From Flavobacteriaceae bacterium (GTDB taxonomy: Bacteria > Bacteroidota > Bacteroidia > Flavobacteriales > Flavobacteriaceae), in the NCBI GenBank assembly GCA_016744415.1, contig JADGEL010000005.1, positions 186,001-250,000 of the forward strand: DNA of 64,000 bases, given 5' to 3'. The notes beneath the pieces were generated by a model. That model saw only the letters and a program-made list of their open reading frames with translations, was not told the DNA's origin and made no database searches. The position numbers and the translations under genes were made by a program. Shown one piece after another: positions 8,214 through 19,254 of this stretch. Position 1 is the stretch's first letter, and each line of letters begins with the position of its first letter.

Positions 8214-9767
8214 ATGTCAGATACTGCTTTAAAACCCCATCAAAGAGAACTCTTTGGACACCCTGTTGGACTTTATTTCTTGTTTTTTACCGAAATGTGG
8301 GAGCGCTTCTCTTATTATGGAATGCGAGCTTTACTTACATTGTATTTAGTTGGGGTAACTACCGATATTAATCCAGGTTTGGGCTGGACATCTTCTGAAG
8401 CTATCATGCTTTACGGATGGTACACAATGTTGGTTTATTTAGTTTCAATTCCGGGAGGAATGATTGCTGATAAGTTTTTAGGGCAAAAGAAAGCCGTAAT
8501 GTATGGTGCTATCATTTTAGTAATTGGTCATAGTATTTTGGCAATTGAAGAAATGTGGGCATTTTATTCTGGTTTAGGATTAATCATTGCTGGTGTTGGT
8601 ATGTTAAAACCAAACATCTCTACAATGGTAGGTGGCTTGTACAAGCAAGGTGATATTCGAAGAGATAAAGGGTTTAGTATATTTTACATTGGCATTAACC
8701 TTGGCTCATTGCTAGCAACTTTTATTGTTGGATATGTAGGTGAAAAAATTGGTTGGCATTATGGATTTGGTTTAGCAGGTATCGGAATGCTATTAGGACT
8801 TTTTGTTTATATGTATGGACAGAAATACTTAACTCATGTAGGAAATAAAACTACAGAAGATGAAATGAAAGATCAAGTTTCATTATCTCAAATTTTTGGA
8901 GACTTAACTAAATCTCCAACTCAATTGGTAATTGTTTTAGTTCTAATTACACTTTCAATTTATGTTGGTGGGTTTGTTTTAACAGGGGTTGACCATTGGG
9001 GGTACGCTGCCTTATTTGTATTCTTATCATTACTTGTCGGGATGTTAATGATGATTTATAAAAGCTTAAAAAATCAAGTTGAAAAAGATCGCTTTTTAGT
9101 AGTATTACTTTCATTTTTATTAGTAATTGTATTTTGGGGAGCCTTTGAACAAGCAGGTGGTTTGATGAGTATTTATACAAAAACTAAAACTGATAGAATG
9201 TTGTTAGGCTGGGAAATTCCGGCAACATGGTTCCAAAGTTTAAATGCTGGATTTATTATTTTATTAGCGGTTGCAGTTGCAAACTTTTGGGCAAAAAGAA
9301 AATTAAAAAACAAAGAAGCTTCTTCATTATTTAAAATGGCAACAGGTACAATCATCATGGGAATGGGGTTTGTATTTATGATTTTTGCTGTTAGAGATTT
9401 TGATGAAAATGGCGCATCTGCGATGTACTGGTTGGTCTTGGCTTATTTATTCCATACTATTGGCGAACTTTCATCATCTCCAGTATCGCTTTCATTTGTT
9501 ACAAAATTAGCTCCTGTAAGATATGCTTCCTTAATGATGGGATTATATTTTGCTTCAACAGGTTTAGGAAATAAAGTTGCTGGAATCTTAGGAGAAAAAG
9601 CATCAGAATTTGGCGAGTATACTATTTTTACAGGTATCGTTTTGTTTACCGTAATATTTGGATTATTGGTAATTGCAATCTTAAAACCACTAAAACGATT
9701 AACACACGGTGCAGAAGATAATGAAGTTGAAATGCATGATAATGAAGATTTTAAATTAGCAGAATAA
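8214..9767 (+). CDS. Peptide MFS transporter, POT/PTR family
   Basis: GHPVGLYFLFFTEMWERFSYYGMRALLTLYL (ExxERFxYYG motif). Confidence 0.93.
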   Translation: MSDTALKPHQRELFGHPVGLYFLFFTEMWERFSYYGMRALLTLYLVGVTTDINPGLGWTSSEAIMLYGWYTMLVYLVSIPGGMIADKFLGQKKAVMYGAIILVIGHSILAIEEMWAFYSGLGLIIAGVGMLKPNISTMVGGLYKQGDIRRDKGFSIFYIGINLGSLLATFIVGYVGEKIGWHYGFGLAGIGMLLGLFVYMYGQKYLTHVGNKTTEDEMKDQVSLSQIFGDLTKSPTQLVIVLVLITLSIYVGGFVLTGVDHWGYAALFVFLSLLVGMLMMIYKSLKNQVEKDRFLVVLLSFLLVIVFWGAFEQAGGLMSIYTKTKTDRMLLGWEIPATWFQSLNAGFIILLAVAVANFWAKRKLKNKEASSLFKMATGTIIMGMGFVFMIFAVRDFDENGASAMYWLVLAYLFHTIGELSSSPVSLSFVTKLAPVRYASLMMGLYFASTGLGNKVAGILGEKASEFGEYTIFTGIVLFTVIFGLLVIAILKPLKRLTHGAEDNEVEMHDNEDFKLAE

Positions 9768-9816
9768 CAGCAAGAAAGTCATTAATTAAATGAAAACATC
9801 TTAATAATATAACCTA

Positions 9817-9855
9817 AAAGCTCAAGTAATTTATTTTACTTGGGCCTTTTTATTT
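9817..9855 (+). terminator. Rho-independent terminator-like hairpin
   Basis: AAGCTCAAGTAA-TTTATT-TTACTTGGGCCTTTTTATTTTT. Confidence 0.65.
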
Positions 9856-9870
9856 TTAAAAAATAAAATT

Positions 9871-11346
9871 ATGAGTACAGAAAACAAATCTTTTTTTGGA
9901 GTGATGAAATCCTACAACAAAAACTTCTGGGTTGCAAGTACAATGGAGTTGTTTGAACGTTGGGCATGGTATGGTTTATTTGCTGTTTTAGCATTATACT
10001 TAACTGGCTCAACTGATGAAGGTGGACTCGGCTTTACACATACAGAAAAAGGACAAATTATGGGTATTGTAACTGCAATACTATATTTACTTCCTATGAT
10101 TACAGGGGTCATCGCAGATAAAATTGGCTATAAACTCTCATTAGCTATCGCCTATATTCTGCTGATAACTGGTTATTACCTAATGGGAGAAGTATCTAGT
10201 TATACATCTGTATTTTTAGTATTCTTATGGGTAGCTCTTGGGGCTGCTATGTTTAAACCCGTAGCTTCTGCAATTATCACAAAAAATACAGATGAATCTA
10301 ACTCTACTTTAGGGTTCGGAATTTTTTATATGATGGTAAATATTGGAGGGTTTGTAGGCCCTGCAATGTCTTCAACATTAAGAACTCAATATGGATGGAA
10401 AATAATTTTCTTACAAGCTGCAATTGTTATCGCAATCAACTTAGTTATTCTACTAATTTTCTATAAAGAAGAAGACAGAGTAAAAAGTAAAGAATCCTTA
10501 TCAGAAGCTATATCCAGTTCATTCAGAAATATGTGGGAAGCTGTTAAAGACAGTCGCCTATCCGTCTTATTAGTTATCATGGTTGGTTTTTGGACTATGT
10601 TTAATCAGCTGTTTTATACACTGCCAACTTTTATTGAAGATTGGGTAGACACTAAAGCATTACATGATTCTATTGCTCAGGTTTCACCTTGGTTAGCTAG
10701 TTTTATGAGTGGTGGTGGTGATTCTGTAAACCCTGAGATGCTTATTAATTTAGATGCAGGTTCAATCATTTTATTCCAATTATTAGTATCCTACTTTGTT
10801 TTAAAAATGCGACATGTAAGTGCCATGATTACTGGGTTTATTATAGCTGCTATTGGTATAGGAATTACTTTTTATACAGGTAATGGATTGTACACCATTT
10901 TAGGTATCATGATTTTTGCCATTGGTGAGATGATGACCAACCCAACATTCTCTTCTTTCATTGCATTGATTTCTCCAAAAGGAAAAGAAGCTTTGTACAT
11001 GGGGACTTACTTTTTACCAATATTCTTAGGTAACTTTTTAACCACATTTGTTTCTGGAAACTTATACCAAGCATGGTCTGATAAATTAAGTTTGTTGCAA
11101 ACTGAAATGAGCAAAAGAGCAATAAATATGCCTGAGATTAGTAGTGAATTTACCAAAAATGACTACTTCGCTTTAGCTTCAGAAAAATTAGAAATAACAC
11201 AAACACAAATGACACAACTTATTTGGGATACCTACAATCCAAATAAAATATGGTATGTAATTGTTGCAATAGGTGTTGTTACAATTATTGCATTAACTAT
11301 TTATGACCGTATGGTAATAAGACCAAAAGAAGCGCAAACATCTTAA
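9871..11346 (+). CDS. MFS transporter, POT-like family
   Basis: NFWVASTMELFERWAWYGLFAVLALYLTG; 12+ TM segments, tandem with two POT genes. Confidence 0.85.
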   Translation: MSTENKSFFGVMKSYNKNFWVASTMELFERWAWYGLFAVLALYLTGSTDEGGLGFTHTEKGQIMGIVTAILYLLPMITGVIADKIGYKLSLAIAYILLITGYYLMGEVSSYTSVFLVFLWVALGAAMFKPVASAIITKNTDESNSTLGFGIFYMMVNIGGFVGPAMSSTLRTQYGWKIIFLQAAIVIAINLVILLIFYKEEDRVKSKESLSEAISSSFRNMWEAVKDSRLSVLLVIMVGFWTMFNQLFYTLPTFIEDWVDTKALHDSIAQVSPWLASFMSGGGDSVNPEMLINLDAGSIILFQLLVSYFVLKMRHVSAMITGFIIAAIGIGITFYTGNGLYTILGIMIFAIGEMMTNPTFSSFIALISPKGKEALYMGTYFLPIFLGNFLTTFVSGNLYQAWSDKLSLLQTEMSKRAINMPEISSEFTKNDYFALASEKLEITQTQMTQLIWDTYNPNKIWYVIVAIGVVTIIALTIYDRMVIRPKEAQTS

Positions 11347-11357
11347 AAAACAACCTC

Positions 11358-11391
11358 AAAACCTTTCAATTTAAATTGAAAGGTTTTTTAT
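11358..11391 (+). terminator. Rho-independent terminator, perfect stem
   Basis: AAAACCTTTCAATTTAAATTGAAAGGTTTTTTA. Confidence 0.8.
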
Positions 11392-11413
11392 TACTATAAT
11401 TAAATACACTTAA

Positions 11414-13258
11414 ATGAATACAAAAGATCAATTTTTAAAAACAGAAGTCTTAGGACACCCCGTTGGCCTTTTTGTTTTATTTTTTACCGAAATGTGGGAG
11501 CGTTTTTCCTACTACGGCATGCGCGCATTACTTATCTTATTTTTGATTGCAAAAATTGACGATGATGGATGGGGCTGGGAAAAAAAAGAAGCCTATTACC
11601 TCTACGGATGGTATGTCATGCTCGTATATCTACTTCCTCTTTTAGGAGGCTGGTTAGCAGATAATAAATGGGGGCATGTTAAAACAGTTTTAGTCGGAGC
11701 TTCAATTATTACAATGGGACACGGCGCTATGGCGCTTTCAGATTTACAACTTGGGATGGATTTGAAATTTGTCTTTTATATAGGTTTGTTGCTTATTGTT
11801 TTAGGTACTGGGTTATTTAAGCCTAATATGTCATCTATCGTAGGAAAAATGTATCCTCCAGACAGTGATAAAAAAGATGGTGCTTATACCATTTTTTATA
11901 TGGGTGTTAACTCTGGAGCTTTCATAGGAACTCTACTTGTTGGATGGATAGGAGAAACTTTTAGTTGGACTTATGGCTTTGGATTGGCAGGTATTTTTAT
12001 GTTCTTCGGACTATTACAATTCTATTTCGCTCGCAATATTTTTGGTAAAGCTGCTACTGAAATTAAGAAAAATTCTGATGTAATAGTATCAAAAGAAGAA
12101 AAAGCCAAAGAGGTTCCATTTACTAAAACAGATTTATCCACTACAGCAGTAGGAGGTTTTTTTGCTATCACATGGATTATTGATGGCTTGTTTTCTGCCA
12201 TTACAAGAGGGAACCATTTTTTAACTGAAAATCTATTTTCAATAGGAAATATGTCTATTGACTTATCTCAACTGTTTTTTACAATTTCATTATTAACATT
12301 TATAAAATTAGGACTTTCGCGATTGGTGAGATATGAAGTAGTAGAAAGAGATCGTTTAAAAGTAATTTTCTTAATCGCTTTTTTTGTAATATTCTTTTGG
12401 GCAAGTTTTGAACAGGCAGGAACAACCTTAACTGTTTTTGCCAAAGATTATACCAATAGAATATTAGAAGGAAATTGGGGGTTGATTTACAAAATCATCG
12501 ATCTTATTTTGTCATTTACACCAATGGTAATTCTAACAGTATTTATCTACAAACTATTTAAAGCTATTTGGAAAACAAATCCACTAACTATAGTTTTTAC
12601 ATCAATAAGTTTTTTAATTATTTGGTATTTAGTAATCATTAGAGTATTAAATAAATTATTAGGAGTAAAAACTGCAGCAGTCTCTGAGGTGGTTAGTAGT
12701 TTATCAAACTCTAGTATTGGCGAAATGTTTACAGGAGCAGCTGTGGTAGACACATCATGGTTTCAGATTTTAAATCCATTTTTCATTGTGATTTTAGCAC
12801 CAATTTATTCTATCCTTTGGAAGCGGTTTACAATTTCAGGACCACAAAAATTCTTTATTGGGCTAACATTGTTAGCTGGTGGGTTTGGTATGCTAGCGAT
12901 AGGCGCAAGCAGTATTCCTAACGGAGCTGAAACTGCTTCTATTAGTATGATGTGGTTAGTTGGAGCCTATTTATTACACACCATGGGAGAGTTGTCAATA
13001 TCTCCAGTTGGACTGTCTTATGTTAGTAAATTAGCCCCTGCTAGAATGCTCGCTTTCTTGTTTGGTATTTGGTATGTATTTACAGGGTTGGCCGGAAAAA
13101 TATCATCCATATTTGCTGAGTACTCAGAATCAATTTTAGAAACAGATGGCTGGACCTATTTTTTCTTGATATTCACCATCATTCCATTTATTGCAGGTTT
13201 AGCTATTTTAAGCCTAAACAAACCTATTAAAAGATTGATGCATGGTATTGATAAATAA
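11414..13258 (+). CDS. Peptide MFS transporter, POT/PTR family (large variant)
   Basis: VLGHPVGLFVLFFTEMWERFSYYGMRALLILFLI, paralogous to 8214-9767. Confidence 0.93.
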   Translation: MNTKDQFLKTEVLGHPVGLFVLFFTEMWERFSYYGMRALLILFLIAKIDDDGWGWEKKEAYYLYGWYVMLVYLLPLLGGWLADNKWGHVKTVLVGASIITMGHGAMALSDLQLGMDLKFVFYIGLLLIVLGTGLFKPNMSSIVGKMYPPDSDKKDGAYTIFYMGVNSGAFIGTLLVGWIGETFSWTYGFGLAGIFMFFGLLQFYFARNIFGKAATEIKKNSDVIVSKEEKAKEVPFTKTDLSTTAVGGFFAITWIIDGLFSAITRGNHFLTENLFSIGNMSIDLSQLFFTISLLTFIKLGLSRLVRYEVVERDRLKVIFLIAFFVIFFWASFEQAGTTLTVFAKDYTNRILEGNWGLIYKIIDLILSFTPMVILTVFIYKLFKAIWKTNPLTIVFTSISFLIIWYLVIIRVLNKLLGVKTAAVSEVVSSLSNSSIGEMFTGAAVVDTSWFQILNPFFIVILAPIYSILWKRFTISGPQKFFIGLTLLAGGFGMLAIGASSIPNGAETASISMMWLVGAYLLHTMGELSISPVGLSYVSKLAPARMLAFLFGIWYVFTGLAGKISSIFAEYSESILETDGWTYFFLIFTIIPFIAGLAILSLNKPIKRLMHGIDK

Positions 13259-13271
13259 AACTAAGCATTAA

Positions 13272-15305
13272 CTATTTCAAAATATATGCTCCTTTTTGCC
13301 CAGTGTAGTGAAAAGGAGTGTTTTTTTGTTCGCATGTTTTTTCCCAACGTTTGATATACGACTTATAATTAGATCCATCTGCTACAATCATTTTTGGTTT
13401 GAGCGAATCTATTAACCTAACTAAATTTAGCCTAGGTGATTGTTGTAAAAGCAACAAATCTGGCGTGTAACTTTTAAGTTGATAAGCTCCCAAACTATCA
13501 ATAATTAAAATGCGCTTGGTTTTGAATTGCATAATATTAGGAATTGTATTTGTTGCTTGAATTTCCAGACCTCCCACTCCTACCTTATATTGTTTTAGCA
13601 CTTTGTCTTTTACAAGTGTTGCACTATCTAAGGAATGATAAAATTCAAAATGATTTCCAATTCTTTTTCCAAACATTGAATTCCGACTTTTATGAAAAAT
13701 GATGAATTCATCAGCTAACAACCTTTGTTGCTTTTCGTAAATAAAAGTTGATTGAAAAAGTATGAGCGCCAAACTAAACCCGATAAGTCTAATAGCGTTT
13801 CTCTTAGTTAAAAATCGAATTCCAAAAATAATAATTACATAAGAACTTATCACCATCAGAATTGAAAATGAAATATCTCGAAACAAAAAGTCTTCTTGAC
13901 GAGCAACCCAATCAACCACCCAATTCATTATATGAATTAAATAATTATATGTGGCTGATAAAATATTAGGAAGTAAATTTAAAAGCGATAATAGTATGAT
14001 TAGAACTCCACCTAAAAGTATCACTCCCAAAAATGGAATAATCACCAAATTAGACACAAAAAACAAACTTGGGAATTGATGAAAATAATAAAAGCTAATT
14101 GGGATAATTCCAAATTGGGCAGCAACCGAAACTGTTAGTAGTTTCCAAAAATAATCAAGTAACTTAAATTTTGGTTTCCAAATATTGTAGAGTAATGGCT
14201 GAATCCAAACAATAGAAAACACCGCTAAATAACTCAACTGAAAACCAACATCAAACAAAAAGTAAGGGTTGAAAAGCAATAGAAAGAACATCGATATTGT
14301 CAGCGTATTGTAAACATTTGTAGGTCGATTAACTTGCCAACCAATTGCCACAGCAGTAAACATCGCAACTGCACGCACAACGGATGCTGATAAACCTGCC
14401 ACAAAAGCAAATGCCCACAATAGCGTAACAACCAAAATTAATTTGATTGTTTTTCCATTTTTAATTTGTTCTATTGGTTTGAAAATGAAATTTAAAATTA
14501 AGAGGATGATTCCGACATGTAAACCTGATACTGCCAAAATATGAATTGCTCCAGCGCCAGTATAACTTTGAATTAACTTAGGAGAAATTTCTTGACGCTG
14601 ACCTAAAAGCAATGCATTAATTACTGCCAATTCATCGCCTTTAAAATTATTTTTTATTAATGCAATATTTACGTGTTCTCTAATACGAGCTGCCAACCCT
14701 CTTAATGAAAATTGACGTGGCTTCAACTTCAAAAACTCCTGATTATTTGTAAATAACTGATGGTAAATATTCTGCTTTTTCAGGTATTCCTTATAATCAA
14801 AATAATAAGGATTCATGGGTGAAATCAGTTCTTTAAATGTTGATTTTAAATACAGTTTATCATCAACTTTTAACTTTTCTAAACTATCCTTTTGTACGTT
14901 TAATAAAATATTGCCAATAGTAGATTCATCATTTATTTTTATTACTGAAGCTTCATATTTATTGTAATAATTTCCAGGTTTCAATTTTTTTTCAACCACC
15001 AGTACAATTGCAATATCATCATTCAAAAAATGAGTATAATGCTTCGGATTTTTTAAGTCATTATGAATTGTAATTGTGCTAATCCCAATAAAAAATGAAA
15101 GAAAATAAGTAGTGCTATTAAAGAATAAATTTCGTCTAAAAGACTTGTTAGCTCTCCAATATTGAAGACCAAGTAACAGTATTAAACCAATTAAAATAAA
15201 AGGTAGAAATTTCTCAAAAACGATTGGGCTATAATATCCTGTATATATTCCCAATATCAGGAATACAGTAATTTGTACGGGGACAAATTGTAGTACCTTA
15301 ATCAT
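13272..15305 (-). CDS. comEC: ComEC/Rec2 family competence protein
   Basis: GDELAVINALLLGQRQEIS, YTGAGAIHILAVSGLHVGIILL, multiple TMs. Confidence 0.9.
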   Translation of the reverse strand: MIKVLQFVPVQITVFLILGIYTGYYSPIVFEKFLPFILIGLILLLGLQYWRANKSFRRNLFFNSTTYFLSFFIGISTITIHNDLKNPKHYTHFLNDDIAIVLVVEKKLKPGNYYNKYEASVIKINDESTIGNILLNVQKDSLEKLKVDDKLYLKSTFKELISPMNPYYFDYKEYLKKQNIYHQLFTNNQEFLKLKPRQFSLRGLAARIREHVNIALIKNNFKGDELAVINALLLGQRQEISPKLIQSYTGAGAIHILAVSGLHVGIILLILNFIFKPIEQIKNGKTIKLILVVTLLWAFAFVAGLSASVVRAVAMFTAVAIGWQVNRPTNVYNTLTISMFFLLLFNPYFLFDVGFQLSYLAVFSIVWIQPLLYNIWKPKFKLLDYFWKLLTVSVAAQFGIIPISFYYFHQFPSLFFVSNLVIIPFLGVILLGGVLIILLSLLNLLPNILSATYNYLIHIMNWVVDWVARQEDFLFRDISFSILMVISSYVIIIFGIRFLTKRNAIRLIGFSLALILFQSTFIYEKQQRLLADEFIIFHKSRNSMFGKRIGNHFEFYHSLDSATLVKDKVLKQYKVGVGGLEIQATNTIPNIMQFKTKRILIIDSLGAYQLKSYTPDLLLLQQSPRLNLVRLIDSLKPKMIVADGSNYKSYIKRWEKTCEQKNTPFHYTGQKGAYILK

Positions 15306-15359
15306 AGCAGGCTAAAGGTACTAATTATTTTTTATCACTAATTTGTTGCTTGTGTAAAT

Positions 15360-17837
15360 TTAAAAATAGAATCCTAAAGAGCCTTTAATTCCGAAGTTTC
15401 TAGCATTTGGCATATCGCGATAACTCCCACGCCAAATAAAATCTATTCGCAATACTTTGAAAATATTTGCGACTCCAGCACTGTATTCAAAATAAATGTT
15501 TTCTGGTGCAATGTATGGTGTCCCCGTAGCATTTATATTTTTATTTGCTTCAGATATTTGCCCCCAAACAGATTTAAACCCAACAACTTCTCTTAGGTTG
15601 AATTTTCTCAACAAAGGAACATGCGAAAAAAAGCGTCCATTAAAATGATGCTCCATTCTCAATGAGAGATGAGTATCTGTTACAAAATCATAATAGTCTA
15701 AAAGATTGTAAGTGTTCCGTGCTAAAAAGTAAGATTGATTTCCGGGTACAATACTCAACAACCCAAGAGGAACTTCATTAAATATTTTCCCAGCTTCAAA
15801 AGTAACAAATGTACGTCCAAAGCCACCCACTAAAAAGGGTTGATGGTAATAAAATTGCAATCTTGTATAATCAAAATCACTGTTAAATGGTCCTTTAATC
15901 CCTTTTGAAAGATTTACAAAGAAACTTGCGTAATCTTTATTCAAGTCTAATCGCTCTACTCCATAACCAATCGTTTCTCTTTTAGGGGTAAAACGCAAGG
16001 TAAGATCAACAGTAAATTGTTTTACTTCAGAATGTACAACTCTATCATTATCATAATAATCTAAATTAAACGTAGGAGATGCAGACTTTAAAGTTCTGTA
16101 AGAAGTACCTACTCTAAAAGCAAAATTCTTTTTGGGTTCCATCGATACAAAAGCATTTGACAAGTTAATAGAAGTCAATTTACCAGTATCACCAGAAGTG
16201 AAAAATGTTGATGATGCAAAACTACGCCCCAAAACATCATTAGTAGTGGTTAGGCTCACACCAATTTGCTCAATATCACGTTTATTACCAGCACTTAAAA
16301 TGATACGACGTTTTCTATCTACCATCCATTTGGCTGATGCTCCATATTTAAACTGATTGTCTTTAAATCCGTAGGCTGTATAAGCTTGTAGTCTCCAAAG
16401 GTCGTTGGGACCAAAATAGGTTCTACCTCCAATGCGTAAACGTAAACCTTCTACATCATTTTTGCCAATGGTTGAATAAATCGGTCCAAAATCAAAGCCA
16501 GGAAATTCAATATAACCCGATGCTAAAACTGTTACCCAATTGGTAATCCTTTTAAACTTTTTAACCGTACTTAGGGTATCTAACATTTTGTAAATCCCTA
16601 GTTCGTCTTTGTCTAATTTTTCTTGTCGATTAACACTCCAATATTCATCCGATTTCTTATAAATACTATCAACATATTTATCTGCTTCATCTCTATAAAA
16701 CGCCTCTCCTTTATCAATATTAAATTGATAATTTTGATACATGGTGGTACGGTGTCCATATAACCCTTTCTTTTCATCTTTCTTACCCAGACTAAAATCA
16801 GACAGCATATAATCACGCTTTAATAAAAAGACAGAGTCATTTAAAACATCAAATTCTTGCTCAATATAAATATCTTTTATCCAGTTAATATTCGCACTTT
16901 TTGTGGCTTGCATATTGATTTCTTTCACAGCAAAAGTGGAGTCATTTACCCAAAAATCACCTTTAAAGGTCAATTCACTTTTTCGCCTTGGATAGTACAC
17001 TATATTATAGCACCACTTGTCCTCAATAAAAGCACTATCTGCCAATACATAGTTATATGCTAAAGGGCCAGTTTTTGAAATTGGACTCACAAAACTCTTA
17101 TCAAATATCTTGATATAATTATCGTAAATATTGTATTCTAAATACAAATCTTTGATATAAGAAATCACCGTTTGATTCGATTCAAAACCAGAATTTTTGT
17201 TGGCAACTAAATCTTCTCTAACTTTTTTAGATTCATTATTTCCGTAAGTATTATAAACTGCTTCATTGATAAAAATTGGGAGGTATGTTTTACCCGTAAT
17301 ACGAGACGTATCAACATTGTCAAAGATAAATTCCATCCCTTTAAACAATTTTCTACCCATTGTTACACTATCAACATTGTTCATGTCGAATTGTAACTTT
17401 TCATACTTTTCGAATTGGTACTGATCAAAAAGATGTGTTCCGTTTTGACGTTTTCGTGCCCATATTTTTTCTAAAATAGCGATGGCTGGATTCCCTTTAG
17501 CTCTTACTCTTCCAGAATAAACAACCACTTCTTCTAACTGATCTGCTTGTTCTATTAAAGTAACTTTCAAATTAAAGTCGCGCCTATTAACAGCAATTTT
17601 TTTCTTTTCATACCCTATAAAAGAAACTTCTATTTCAGTGTAGGTATTATCTGATTCTAGGTAAAATTTTCCGTTTTCATTAGAAACTGTACCAACTGTT
17701 GAATTGACAAAAACCACTGTAGCAAAAGGAATGGTTTCGTTATTCTCATCAATAACAACTCCACTAATTTTTGTTTGACCAAAAACTAGAAGGCTAAAAA
17801 ATAAAAATAAGAGGCTAAAATTCTTTTTCATACTCAA
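15360..17837 (-). CDS. DUF5686 / carboxypeptidase-like regulatory domain outer-membrane protein
   Basis: Signal peptide, TKISGVVIDENNETIPFATVVFVNSTVGTVSNENGKF (CarboxypepD_reg-like), LEEVVVYSGRVRAKGNPAIAILEKIWARK. Confidence 0.88.
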   Translation of the reverse strand: MSMKKNFSLLFLFFSLLVFGQTKISGVVIDENNETIPFATVVFVNSTVGTVSNENGKFYLESDNTYTEIEVSFIGYEKKKIAVNRRDFNLKVTLIEQADQLEEVVVYSGRVRAKGNPAIAILEKIWARKRQNGTHLFDQYQFEKYEKLQFDMNNVDSVTMGRKLFKGMEFIFDNVDTSRITGKTYLPIFINEAVYNTYGNNESKKVREDLVANKNSGFESNQTVISYIKDLYLEYNIYDNYIKIFDKSFVSPISKTGPLAYNYVLADSAFIEDKWCYNIVYYPRRKSELTFKGDFWVNDSTFAVKEINMQATKSANINWIKDIYIEQEFDVLNDSVFLLKRDYMLSDFSLGKKDEKKGLYGHRTTMYQNYQFNIDKGEAFYRDEADKYVDSIYKKSDEYWSVNRQEKLDKDELGIYKMLDTLSTVKKFKRITNWVTVLASGYIEFPGFDFGPIYSTIGKNDVEGLRLRIGGRTYFGPNDLWRLQAYTAYGFKDNQFKYGASAKWMVDRKRRIILSAGNKRDIEQIGVSLTTTNDVLGRSFASSTFFTSGDTGKLTSINLSNAFVSMEPKKNFAFRVGTSYRTLKSASPTFNLDYYDNDRVVHSEVKQFTVDLTLRFTPKRETIGYGVERLDLNKDYASFFVNLSKGIKGPFNSDFDYTRLQFYYHQPFLVGGFGRTFVTFEAGKIFNEVPLGLLSIVPGNQSYFLARNTYNLLDYYDFVTDTHLSLRMEHHFNGRFFSHVPLLRKFNLREVVGFKSVWGQISEANKNINATGTPYIAPENIYFEYSAGVANIFKVLRIDFIWRGSYRDMPNARNFGIKGSLGFYF

Positions 17838-17927
17838 TATTTACTGTTTTTTTTAATGGTCACATGCTGTTCGCTATTAACTATTTATTTAGCAAAAAAA
17901 CTTTTAACATACTCGTTTCATAACAAC

Positions 17928-17965
17928 TAAAAAACCTTCCAAATTTACTATTTGAAAGGTTTTAA
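17928..17965 (-). terminator. Rho-independent terminator downstream of pdhB
   Basis: Minus strand AAAACCTTTCAAATAGTAAATTTGGAAGGTTTTTTAG. Confidence 0.7.
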
Positions 17966-17983
17966 ACTATTTTTTTAACAGTT

Positions 17984-18964
17984 TTATTTTACGTACAAAA
18001 CTTCTTTAACTGCTTTAATAACATCATTTACATTTGGCATCCACTCTTCTAAAAGAACCGGAGAAAATGGTGCTGGGGCATCAGCAGTAGTTAATCTTTT
18101 AATAGGAGCATCTAAATAATCAAAAGCATTCTCTTGTACTTGAAAAGTAATTTCTGAAGACACACTCGCAAATGGCCACGCCTCTTCTAAAATTACCAAA
18201 CGGTTTGTTTTCTTAACCGACTCTAGTATTGCATTAATATCTAAAGGGCGTACCGTTCTTAAATCGATAACCTCGGCTGAGATCCCTTCTTTTTCTAATA
18301 CATCTGCAGCTTTATAAGCTTCTTTAATTATTTTACCAAAAGAAACTATGGTTACATCTGTACCAACTCTTTTTATATCAGCAACTCCAATAGGCAAAAC
18401 ATATTCACCTTCTGGCACCTCACCTTTATCTCCATACATTTGCTCAGATTCCATAAAAATTACGGGGTCATCATCACGTATAGCAGCTTTTAACAATCCT
18501 TTTGCATCATATGGATTCGATGGAACTATTACTTTTAAACCAGGAGTGTTAGCAAACCAATTTTCAAATGCTTGTGAATGTGTTGCTCCCAATTGACCAG
18601 CAGATGCTGTTGGGCCTCTAAACACAATTGGGCATTTAAATTGCCCGCCACTCATTTGTCTAATTTTAGCAGCATTATTTATAATTTGATCAATAGCAAC
18701 TAAAGAAAAGTTAAAAGTCATATACTCAACAATAGGGCGATTTCCACCCATAGTAGAACCTACTGAAATACCTGTAAAGCCAGCTTCAGCAATTGGAGCA
18801 TCTATTACTCTTTTAGTACCAAATTCATCTAACATCCCTTTTGATGCTTTGTAAGCACCGTTGTATTCAGCAACCTCTTCACCTATTAAATATACAGCTT
18901 CATCTCTACGCATTTCTTCGCTCATCGCTTCGCAGATAGCTTCTCTAAATTGTATTGTTTTCAT
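17984..18964 (-). CDS. pdhB: Pyruvate dehydrogenase E1 component subunit beta (ORF track start 18997; likely start 18964)
   Basis: MKTIQFREAICEAMSEEMRRDEAVYLIGEEVAEYNGAYKASKGMLDEFG; GPTASAGQLGATHSQAFE. Confidence 0.93.
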   Translation of the reverse strand: MKTIQFREAICEAMSEEMRRDEAVYLIGEEVAEYNGAYKASKGMLDEFGTKRVIDAPIAEAGFTGISVGSTMGGNRPIVEYMTFNFSLVAIDQIINNAAKIRQMSGGQFKCPIVFRGPTASAGQLGATHSQAFENWFANTPGLKVIVPSNPYDAKGLLKAAIRDDDPVIFMESEQMYGDKGEVPEGEYVLPIGVADIKRVGTDVTIVSFGKIIKEAYKAADVLEKEGISAEVIDLRTVRPLDINAILESVKKTNRLVILEEAWPFASVSSEITFQVQENAFDYLDAPIKRLTTADAPAPFSPVLLEEWMPNVNDVIKAVKEVLYVK

Positions 18965-19236
18965 TTGCTCAGATTTTGAGTTGGCAAAAATACTCAAATA
19001 TTAGGAGATTTAAAGTTAAATCAAATTAAATAAACTGCAGTTTATCGTTTTTAAAACCATGAAGCAAAATTGTATAACTCAAGAAAAAATGAATTCTATA
19101 TAAATCATCCCCTCAAAAACATTCAATAATTATTTTTAGGATTCTATTCAACATTTTCATTATCTAACTTATACCATTTCACATTTTTAAGTAGATACTC
19201 AAAATCATTCTATAAATGATAATGAGTAAAAACATT

Positions 19237-19254
19237 TACTATGCGCGCATAGTA
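19237..19254. promoter_or_regulatory. Perfect 18-bp palindrome upstream of etfB (candidate repressor operator)
   Basis: TACTATGCGCGCATAGTA; followed by TAAATTCG (19273-19280), a -7-like element. Confidence 0.65.
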
